From Urechis unicinctus (Eukaryota > Annelida > Polychaeta > Xenopneusta > Urechidae), in contig CM067356.1 in the NCBI GenBank assembly GCA_034190875.2, positions 47,645,656 through 47,709,655 of the forward strand: 64,000 bases of DNA, read 5' to 3'. The translations under genes were made by a program, and so were the position numbers. This document shows, piece after piece, positions 49,953 to 64,000 of the stretch (its first letter is position 1; each line of letters begins with the position of its first letter). The notes under the pieces are model-generated. The model made no database searches, was not told where the DNA came from, and worked only from the letters and a program-made list of their open reading frames with translations.

Positions 49953-51692
49953 ATGGGAGCATTACGAAGGTTTGGTCGATTCCAGTTTGTCTTTGTGGCC
50001 TGTATTCTGCTCTTCTGTGTGTATCTCATCAAGCAAGCCTGGGATACTGGGCAGTTAGAGCGTGGGGAGACCGAGCGTTACCAACGAGAGCTCCTCTCTT
50101 ATTACAACTCTGGAACCGGTAATGGTAGTGGTCATGGGGACGGACCTCTGGTGTATTATAAGAAAAATGTGCCTCTAGTGTGGATTGGGGGTGTGCCTCG
50201 TAGCGGCACTACCCTCATGAGGGCCATGCTAGATGCCCATCCCGAGGTCAGGTGTGGAGAAGAAACCAGGGTGATCCCCAGGATCATAGGGATCCACATG
50301 GGCATGATCAAGACCGAGCTGGAGATGAAGAGATTACAAGAGGCCCACATCACCGAGGACGTCCTCAATCGAGCCATGGCTGCTTACATCCTGTCCATCA
50401 TTTCTGAACATGGCGAACCAGCTCCCCGGCTCTGCAACAAAGACCCGTTCACTCTGAGGTCGGTGCGGCGTATCCGAGAAATGTTTCCCAACTCTCGCTT
50501 CATCCTCATGGTAAGAGATGGCCGTGCCACCGCTCATTCCATCATCTCTCGTAAAGTCACCATCAAGGGCTTTGACATCAGCTCTTATAAAGGCGCAATA
50601 AAGGACTGGAATCGCGCCATCACCACAATGCATGACGAGTGCAGTGCAGTGGGGCTAGCCGTGTGTATGCCTGTGCACTACGAACAGCTTGTACTTCATC
50701 CCAAACAGGAAATGCGGAAAATACTTGACTTCCTAGCCTTACCGTGGGACGACCGTGTCCTGGAGCACGAGAAGATGGTGGGGCAGGAGGGAGGTGTTTC
50801 CCTGTCAAAGTGAGTCACTTTTCTCTGTCAGTATTTTCAGCTCTGCTTTTCAGCTGAGCCTTATCGTATACCTTGGCTCTGGCACCTGTGTGACCTGGTA
50901 AACTTGTGGTGATGCGGTTTCTTGATAAGCAAGCTATCATTCCCATATTTCATATGAACCTCTCTTATGTTGATTGCTCCTAGCAAACCAAACAATCAGC
51001 CAAACATGACCTCTGACCTTTATTAGTGAAAATCTCTTGTCCTATAGGTTTCCTTCTGTAGTAAGGTAGCTGTCCAAAATTACAGAACGACCCCTCTGAT
51101 GTTGAGTGGTCCATGCAGACATAACAAGAGCCCCACATGACCTTTGACCCCTGAGTTATCAGAGAAAAACTATGTTAACCCAATGGAGAATAACTTTGGT
51201 TGCACGTTTCCTTATGAAGCAAGCAAGCTGCCATAAATAACACACTAAAATATTGCACTTTTGACCCCTTAGGTCTTTGCATTCTAAGAATATTTTACCC
51301 CTTAGTTATTAAACCCAGTGTAGCATCATGATTTAATCTGGTTTTAATATGTTTTTGAAAAGTAGCAGAGATTAGTTTGAGTAAGTTCCTTCTCGATATT
51401 GTGTTTTAAGGTGACTGTGGTTTCTGTTTTCAGGAAGGAATTGTCTACAGATCAAGTGAATAAACCCATCAACACAGGTGCTCTCACCAAATGGGCGGCC
51501 CACATACCTCCTGACGTTCGAGCAGAGATGCGTGATATAGCCCCTATGCTAGTGAGACTAGGCTACGATCCTGATGCTTACCCCCCTAACTACGGGACGC
51601 CGGACGATCAAGTTGCCAAAGCTTCTCGTCTAGACAGTCACCGCATCGAGCCCAATATCACGAGGAAAGTCCACGTTGACCATCCGAGGTAA
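49953..51692 (+). CDS. TPST: Protein-tyrosine sulfotransferase, two coding exons
   Basis: Exons 49953-50809 and 51434-51692 join at SLSK|KELSTDQ to give 371 residues (human TPST1 370). A 5' UTR part, 49908-49952, follows the acceptor TTTTTTTTTTTCAG. Residues 10-27 are a type II membrane anchor ([18 protein letters not shown]). Then come the 5'-phosphosulfate loop [20 protein letters not shown] (81-100), the catalytic Glu in GEETR (first E is 103), [10 protein letters not shown] (161-170) and the 3'-phosphate region [14 protein letters not shown] (183-196). The C-terminal exon has the family block [17 protein letters not shown] and [13 protein letters not shown]. The enzyme transfers sulfate from PAPS to protein tyrosines in the Golgi lumen. 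AATAAA at 53284-53289 implies a 3' UTR of about 1.6 kb. The sequence does not decide between TPST1 and TPST2. Confidence 0.96.
50915..51290 (+). repeat. Copy of the 155-bp tandem repeat family, in the TPST intron
   Basis: Two to three monomers with CTTGATAAGCAAGCTATCA, TGAACCTCTCTTATGTTGAT, GACCTTTGACCCCTGAGTTA and ACCCAATGGAGAATAACTTT, matching blocks at 34739-35420. Confidence 0.65.
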
Positions 51693-53290
51693 CACCAAGG
51701 AAATCAAGATATAACATATAGCATTCTTTACAATTGATGTTAAACTGTGTTGTGCTTGATTATAACTATCACAAAATGGTTGGACAAATGTTTAGTAATC
51801 CAATCCATGGAGTTTATATTTGTCTCAAAATCAAATCACAAATGAATGTGTTTATAAATGATGATGACATCAACTTTACTCAAAGATGTCCTGGGTCGAG
51901 TTATACAGTAGAAGGGTGAGGTATATCATATGGGGTTTGGAAATGGGGTTTACCGCTTGCTAGTCAAAATTATATGCTTTGTATGGCTTTACTGTTATTC
52001 CTAATGCAAAGAGGAGTGATATAGTCTGCTGTGGGTTGCATTTATGGTATTTGATACTTTAATGTGTATGTCTTATGGTTCACAATAAATAAGCCGGTAA
52101 GTGTTTGTATGGGATGTAGCAATGGACACTGATAGATATTGCTAATTAAACTTTTATTTATAACGTGCAGTGCAAGTGAAACTTATCACCGTTCACCAAA
52201 ACGAATGGGGACTAATTTACACCAAATGCAGTTTATATTTGCTGTCATTAGTACACAAGTGAAGTCCAGTCTAGGTCTCAATGTATAGGCAAAAATATTG
52301 ACCTCCAGGCTCAACATTATAACAATTGTTATAACTGGATACCGTATATATTATTATTTACGTAGCATTTATAGGTGTGAAATAATGGAAGCATGAAATG
52401 GTGAGTTAGTTAAGCAATGCTTATTTATGCAGTGGTTGCGATGTCATTTTATTTAAGGGACCTATGGCGACTTTATTGTCACATGGGGATATTGGTGGAT
52501 TCTAGTCTCAATTTCAAGGCAACATATCATGTTGGTTTTTTTTCAAGAGAAATGCATTATGCCATGGCAGCATTCACTGCTCCATTTCCAATTTTTGATA
52601 TTTGAAACTATGTGGTTTGTGAAAAGCACCTCTCATGACAGATTAAGTTGGTCCATTCACTATACGTTTTGGTGTTATGCACATTGTCTAAGCATATTCA
52701 CTGCATTAATACTCTTATTAATCCATCAGTATACCATTGTTTTGGTTCATGCACAGTCAGTTTTTTTAGCCGTCACACTCATGCTGGTATGCACCAGTTT
52801 GTGATTACCCGGTCATTGAATAGCGTTGCTATAAATACATCCATATACTTGGTAAATGATAGGTATTAACTGCTGAATAGTGCAGTGAACAGCTATATTT
52901 ACTGGTGTATTATGACAACTTCAGTAAGCACAAAAAATTGAAGACCGTAATGTTGGAGTTACAAATTGTAGATATTGATAGCACATTTTTTCATTCCAAT
53001 ATCACTTGACATTTTTCTCCACATGCCAAACATACAATAAAACCAATTTGTGCTTGATGTTATACCATTGTGATCTCTCATGGTTTTGATGAACCATTTT
53101 AAGGACATTCAAATCTATTGTATTGTGTTTTGTGGATTGTTTGTATAGATAGAGTTTGAGAAGTGTTATGTGGAGAAGTTTGTACATTTGTTTGTTACTT
53201 CTGTATAAGGCTTGTTTTATATATTGTCTCAGCTAAAATGATGTTGTTTATATCATGTGGTGTTAAGTCTTTCATGTGGTACAAATAAAA
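51693..53290 (+). other. Probable TPST 3' UTR
   Basis: AT-rich, no coding potential, ending at AATAAA (53284-53289). The unusually long AT-rich stretch with no strong splice signals fits a single 3' UTR, though earlier cleavage (for example after AATAAA near 52085) is possible. Confidence 0.5.
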
Positions 53291-53882
53291 TTTTATTAAA
53301 ACCATCACTCTCATAGTTACTTTGATATAAGTACAACATATTACTGTACTTGGTTTTGAGTTACATTGTATTGTTTTGTTTCCCATGTTTGTAAACTTAT
53401 GATGGCACTTTTTGTTACAAAGCAATCTAACTACCCCAAATCGAGCTCCGATGTTGTTGGTTTCTTCTTGTAACTCCTGTCTATTTGTGATTGTGTGGGA
53501 GGATGGGTGATTTTTTAAATGTGTCCAAATACTCGAACACATCTGACTAGGACTTCTTTGTCGGTAAAGAGCCTGAAAACTCTCTTACCCAATTAGAGGG
53601 TGTCCTTGTATTTTATGTTCGATTCACTGACGAGATCCTTCAGATTATGAGTTGCTTATAATGCAATCTTTCATTTTTGTAGGCAGTATTATTTGATATG
53701 AACTACTTTCTTGGACCCTATCACATATCTTCAAGTAGACTTCAACATATTGTGCTCCACAACCTGGCCATTAAATGTAAGGGGATGGTGTTGTACAATA
53801 GCTGTTTTTTTGGGTCGTTTGTGGCATTATACAAATGTTAAAACACAAGCTGAGATATCCAACAACATGTTTCAGACAATAG
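53291..53882. other. Convergent intergenic gap
   Basis: About 600 bp between the TPST AATAAA (+) and the DRC2 AATAAA (minus, 53883-53888). Nothing else seen. Confidence 0.5.
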
Positions 53883-53888
53883 TTTATT
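53883..53888 (-). terminator. Polyadenylation signal AATAAA of DRC2
   Basis: TTTATT on the + strand, about 170 bases after the DRC2 stop codon. Confidence 0.6.
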
Positions 53889-54059
53889 AAACAACATCAC
53901 ACCATCTGACAATATCTGTATACGAAACAAATCCATAAAATTTAAGCAAAAGCCTATTCTGCCCCGAAAATGTAGCTAAAACTTTCATTCATGATGAATA
54001 TTTTAAAACGTTTCCTGTGGGTTCCCCTGGTGTCCACCTCATAAGATGAATCCGACAGT

Positions 54060-56854
54060 TCACATATTCTTAACTAAATGAGCAGCTTCTAGCACTGTGT
54101 TGCTGTGAGCAGGAAGCTGACCTTGGCGTCTAACTCGAGGATCCATCACGGGAACATTCATTCTGCAATCAGTTACACAGTATTAAACCTGGCACCGCAA
54201 CAATTTCACTCCGCTAGCACCCATATACGACCTCCACCCCATAACACAACCGATAAAGGCTATGTTACCAGTTACAATTGATGACTGATTGGGATTATGA
54301 CTTAAGATACAGATGAAAACTCGAAAACATCCCTGTACCTGACATTGGTTCTGTGATTCACTACGAACAGAGGGTTGACTTGGCTCAAGATCTCATCATT
54401 GACAGAGATGCCATCCAAGTATTGTTTGAGTAGAGTTCTTAGTTGTTGATTCTCCTGGGACAGAACCGATTTCTCTTTGTCCAGAGCTACCTTATCCAGC
54501 TGCACCTTGTTGTAACGTTTCCAGAATGTCTCCAACGAAGTGTATTCATACATCACCTGCAAGGCCGAAGGTTGTATACATATGTAAGCATTAATTTGGG
54601 ACTGACACAACCTAATATTCACATCTTGTTTGATATCACTTCATGAATATTACCAATGTAAACTATTATGGAGCATCAACACTCACAGCTGCTAGTTTTT
54701 CTGATGGAGGCTCAGCAACTGCAGCCTCCACATCCTCATGTTCCTCTTTGGTGAGGGAAGAAGCATAGAATGGCAGGACCTTCTCTTCCTCCGTCTCCAG
54801 TTTCCTGCACATCTCAGCTAAACGTAAGATACGCTCACCCTGGAATAGAAATGATGATATTTGTACCTTAATTCTAAACCCATGCATACTGGTTTATTAC
54901 CGTTATAATAGAACAGATATTGATCAAAACTACACATAAAATTGAGAATGTGACATAATAAGTTGGTACCTTTTCAGATTTTCTCTTAAGCTCCTTGATA
55001 GCAGCATTACTTTCCAGCGTTAGCTTGGTCAACCTGTCTCTCTCTCCCTCGCGTAGTTTGTTCATTTGACCCTTCAATCCTTGGAAGTGAGCAGTCATTA
55101 TCTCCCGCTCCTATAAAGGTTCACAAGACCATTACTGTTCATATTGTTTAATGATCCTTTTGATATTTTTAAGCGGATGTATTATACACAGCAGACAAAC
55201 CTCTCTCAGTTGTTTATTTCTTTCTTCACATTCACGGGCATTGGCAGCCATCTTGGACTTCAGACTGGATATGTTGTCCTGAAAAAGCATATAATCGATC
55301 ACTAGCAAAATCGTTGCTTTGCTTAAAAATCACCCCCCAAAAATACAAAGCATAAATTTTTGTATATGCATAGCCAAAATGACCCATTATTTGCACGGTG
55401 CCACCAATCAACAAAAGTAAACACAATAAGCTATATCAATGTTCATTAAGGTACAATTAATTTCTGCTACCTTAATACATGCACATATTTAACACGAGCA
55501 CTTCTTCAAGGGGTTGTAAAAAAAGATACTTGTGTATGTCTGGGTATCGCTGTTGAATATTTTTTTTCAGAACAAATATTTACAATAAGATATATTTAGG
55601 GTATTTTTCATACTAACTGATATTCTCTGGAGTTTCCTCATTTGCATTTCAATTTCTTTTGCACTCTTTTCATCTTTGGTTTTCAGTTCTTCAAAAGACT
55701 TTTTTCGTTCTTCTGTTGTCTCCTGATAATTCCTCAATGCTGCTTGAAACTGATTCCAAAGGTCTTCCACAGTCATTTCCAGCTGTACCCTCAATGCATG
55801 CTTCTCTTCAAGATTCTGTCAAGTAACAGCATCCAACCAGACAGCTTATTTAAGGGATGGGTATTGAATATGCAACCAACAGAACAAAATATAGTCATGG
55901 TATTTCTAAATACTAGCCTTACTCTGAAATGAGCATAATTTGTATCATACTTTATTTTTTATTTCATCTCTGGTGCTTTGGAAGTCGGACTTCGCTTCTG
56001 TTTCACGTTCATTACAGTTCTGTTCCATGGCAAACATGATGTCTTGTAGCTCTGTCATCTCCTTCTGGTTTTGCTCAATGATCATCTTTCTCTCACTATC
56101 AAACTCAGTTATGAGGACATCTTGCTCAGCCATGAATTCTTTGTAAAGTTGTTCGCACCTCTGATTTTGCAGATCTGGAGGGAAAGCAAATCCAATATAG
56201 TTCAAGTTAGCAATGAACCTATATTAATATAGGTACAATGAATTCATCAAAATAATTGCCTTGTGTGGGAACAAATATTTAGCTCACCAACAAGGTGGTC
56301 AACATTTTGTAGATGACTCCGCAGTGCCATAGAATACTGCTCCTCAGCTTCCATTAGATCTTTAGCCAGCGATTTTATAACACTTTCCTTCCTGTCAACA
56401 ACTCTCTCAAAAGTCTGACTCAAGATTTCAATATCTTTTTTCAACTCCTTAGATTTTGCTTCTCGCATGATATTGCGCCATTGGTGGTTGAGTTTGTTCA
56501 AGTTGAATTTGGTTGCTTTTTCTTCCTTGGTAAGCTTGTCCTACAAAGAAAGATGATGCATTTATCAATTCTAGGGAGTATTTATAGAAAAAAGATACAC
56601 ATGATTGAAAAAGTTAACATGCAAAATGTTGCCCACTCAGATGAGTGGCAATATACAAGCTCCATGGTAGGATTCTCTGTAGGTAACACATAACAACATC
56701 ATAGTCGATATGATACCTTCAGAAATTGTGTGAGCATATCTTCCTTCTTTTTCTTCATCTCCTCTTCAGCCAACCTCTGCTGTTCCAAATACAATATCCT
56801 TTCTTCTTCTGTCATTTTGGCAAGTTTGCCAGACTTCTTCTTCTTCTTTGCCAT
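54060..56854 (-). CDS. DRC2: Dynein regulatory complex subunit 2 (CCDC65), nine coding exons
   Basis: Minus-strand exons: 56717-56854, 56288-56540, 55951-56174, 55618-55815, 55201-55278, 54970-55110, 54687-54839, 54339-54556, 54060-54162. All phases join to 501 residues (human CCDC65 484). The start is [14 protein letters not shown]. Hallmark stretches: [107 protein letters not shown] and [20 protein letters not shown]. It is almost entirely coiled coil. With DRC1 and DRC4 it forms the base-plate rod of the nexin-dynein link in motile cilia and sperm flagella. A 5' UTR exon ends at 57087 (donor TTTA|GTAAGT) and splices to 56876, after TTTTGCAG. Confidence 0.96.
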
Positions 56855-57168
56855 TGTTGTTTATGTTGCTAATGATCTGCAAAAGAACACAACACGACAT
56901 CAGACAAAGTCAGTTTCAAAGTGGTTGCAATTTATACAATTAAAAATAACGCCAACCCAACTCATTTTTACAAATCACACAGATTGATACTAACTATGCA
57001 AATGCAAAAACCAAACAAGTATGATGACAAAAATGAGATGAATTAACGCTGAGTCGAACACATGACACTTAAACAAAGTTACTTACTAAACAGAATGAGA
57101 AATAGTCTACGACGAATGTACAATCAACTGTGAACGAATGTAAACATGCGTCACCGGAAGCTAATTTG

Positions 57169-57183
57169 GTAACCAAGAGCTAC
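57169..57183. promoter_or_regulatory. RFX-type X-box in the DRC2 promoter
   Basis: GTAACC-AAG-AGCTAC fits the X-box pattern GTNRCC-N(0-3)-RGYNAC. It lies about 30-80 bases upstream of the probable DRC2 5' UTR exon. An ETS-like ACCGGAAG is adjacent at about 57152-57159. RFX factors drive ciliary genes in animals, so the site fits the neighbouring gene. This is consensus matching only. Confidence 0.5.
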
Positions 57184-57474
57184 AGTATAATCGTATATAT
57201 TTTTTTAATTTGAGCGATCAAGTAAACCAGAAATCTATGAAAACCGAATCACAAATTGATTTCAAATTAATTATTTATGAGAGTTTAGTTAAACTGCAAT
57301 GCCTAATTTAATTTTGATGTCATGTACTGCCTTTGAGAGTAGAAGGCGTTTTAGGCTTCCGGTTTTATATAGTTTATATAGCAGAATAATTTTTCTCACT
57401 TAAACGTGTACTTTTGAGGAATTTACCGTTTTATCAACTACTTTCGCATAAATAGATAACTGAACAAAATAATT

Positions 57475-60924
<3,450 letters not shown>

Positions 60925-61155
60925 AACTACATGACCTCCACACAGAGACACTTTCCACTTCATAGAGCACACATTATTTTTTATACAACATATATTAGAT
61001 CTACATTTTAATTAAGCATCTCGTTTGCTCAATTTGTGTGCAGTTTCATCGTTTTCTTTGAGATTTTTGACAAATGTTAATGAGGTAGTCACTGGATTAT
61101 AATTTTGCATAATTCTATTAATTGGCTGCTCATCTATTGATAAATGCTGCATTTG

Positions 61156-61161
61156 AATAAA
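61156..61161 (+). terminator. Polyadenylation signal AATAAA of ASPDH
   Basis: First AATAAA after the ASPDH stop (232 bases). It lies in the gap before legumain. Confidence 0.55.
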
Positions 61162-61291
61162 TTTATTTTTATATTAACTTACACAGTATTGATGGTTATG
61201 CATTTGTGTCAGTTTATTGCAATATTGTAAAGCATCATACTAAAACATGATGTGTACCTTATCAGCTATATCATTATGCATTGTAATGGTG

Positions 61292-61556
61292 CACGTGATC
61301 CCATATTCAGGATATCCCTTTCACTACAATCGATAGTGACAGTTAATTGTGGTCTCACTTACCACATGGCATTGAATTTATAGGTTTTTTTAAATGGTCA
61401 TCTTTTATCATTCGTATCCTACTATTCAAAGGATTAAATAATGGTTTAAAATCCGTACCACGAAATGGAAACCTCGTGGAAAGTACCCCCTCCCATCGGT
61501 AGTGGTTTCGATCATGTGATCTGAGCATGTGATGCATTTTAGAAACACGATATAAA
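61292..61556 (+). promoter_or_regulatory. Legumain promoter: E-boxes and TATA-like box
   Basis: CACGTG (61292-61297, context GCACGTGATC), TCATGTGAT (61512-61520) and CATGTGAT (61526-61533) resemble sites bound by MITF/TFE factors. TATAAA is at 61551-61556, about 65 bases before the start codon. TFEB-family factors regulate lysosomal genes in animals, which fits the legumain product. The E-box calls are by consensus only. Confidence 0.4.
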
Positions 61557-61621
61557 CAGTGACAACTGCGGAAATCGATTTAATCCTTATCAACTAATAG
61601 GCGCTTGGAATATCATCGACC

Positions 61622-63371
<1,750 letters not shown>

Positions 63372-64000
63372 GTAAGTTGTTACTATTATTTATTCTGTTA
63401 ATTGCTTGGATTAAAATTCCTCCTTTGTAATAGCATGACACTTGTTTGCCACATTACTGCCTTTAGAGCCAGAATTTCAAAGGACAGTACACAACAAATC
63501 ATTTATCTTTGATACTGCTTAAATTTCTATCAGGTGAAGGTCACAGATGTTTGAGGTGGGGCACAGAGGTTGAATTAGTAAAGATTACTTAGTTTGTATT
63601 GGTGACTGCCTACTCAAGCTTGCAAATGAACTGGAACCATTTATGTACAATCTGTTTAATTCACAACCTTGTTTTTTATGGTTCCCCTGTAATCTATTCA
63701 TATACCACAGTTTCATATTATAAGCAGTTACCTTATATCTAAGGAAAGAGTAATCTATGTTATCATTCATGCCAAAGGTGCTTGGTTTCCTAAGCCCTAC
63801 TTCCAAGTGCTGTGCCACTATCTATAATAATTGAAAGCTGATCAGCGCTTGCAATGGGAACTGAGTGCTTGTGTTTCATGCCTTTATGACAAATGATCCA
63901 AATAGGCCAAGGGCACAGATCTTTTGTCTGGTTGTCATTTGACGTCTGAATCATCACTTCATTGTCTGGGTTTTGCCCAACATCTATCAAGTATTTACCA
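63372..64000 (+). other. Legumain intron 2, runs off the window
   Basis: No further exon is seen before the end. The open frames on the minus strand are unsupported. Confidence 0.7.

Overview
This is eukaryotic (animal) genomic DNA: genes are split into short exons with GT-AG introns, polyadenylation signals follow the stop codons, and long CA/TG and TA microsatellites and minisatellites are common. The protein set is bilaterian and includes a motile-cilium gene (DRC2), DGCR8, SUDS3 and legumain. Repeat content and protein similarity suggest a marine lophotrochozoan, perhaps a mollusc, but this is an inference; no species marker was seen. I assembled the exons by hand and checked phase continuity by codon counting.

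Layout. 1-8.5 kb is mostly repeats and non-coding sequence, with a possible 5' UTR exon near 5.4 kb. A three-exon gene for a single-pass membrane protein of unknown family runs from 8.6 to 14.6 kb (+). An intronless ankyrin/SOCS-box gene (ASB17-like) lies at 15.7-17.1 kb (+) and carries a frameshift before its SOCS box. A second short membrane-protein gene lies at 18.4-20.8 kb (-). SUDS3, the Sin3/HDAC co-repressor subunit, occupies 22.1-26.5 kb (-), with a pogo/Tigger-like MITE and a 50-bp minisatellite just upstream. An uncertain small gene with half a zinc finger lies at 29.0-31.6 kb (-), head-to-head with HGH1 at 32.0-34.0 kb (+). DGCR8 spans 37.2-44.2 kb (-) in 15 coding exons, with a 2.4-kb minisatellite in one intron. 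44.2-49.9 kb is intergenic and contains a 105-bp copy of a DGCR8 exon edge. Tyrosylprotein sulfotransferase (50.0-51.7 kb, +) converges on the ciliary gene DRC2/CCDC65 (54.1-56.9 kb, -). DRC2 is divergent from an aspartate-dehydrogenase-domain gene (57.5-60.9 kb, +). The first two coding exons of legumain (61.6 kb onward, +) run to the window edge.

The genes do not form a pathway. They are independent metazoan genes: microRNA processing, chromatin repression, eEF2 folding, Golgi tyrosine sulfation, axonemal nexin-dynein links and lysosomal proteolysis. No prokaryotic system, CRISPR array, rRNA or tRNA was recognised. The most notable items are the DGCR8 intron minisatellite that reaches the splice acceptor, the recent DGCR8 exon-edge duplication, two exonic frame problems (ASB-like and SUDS3), two MITEs, and two orphan membrane-protein genes.
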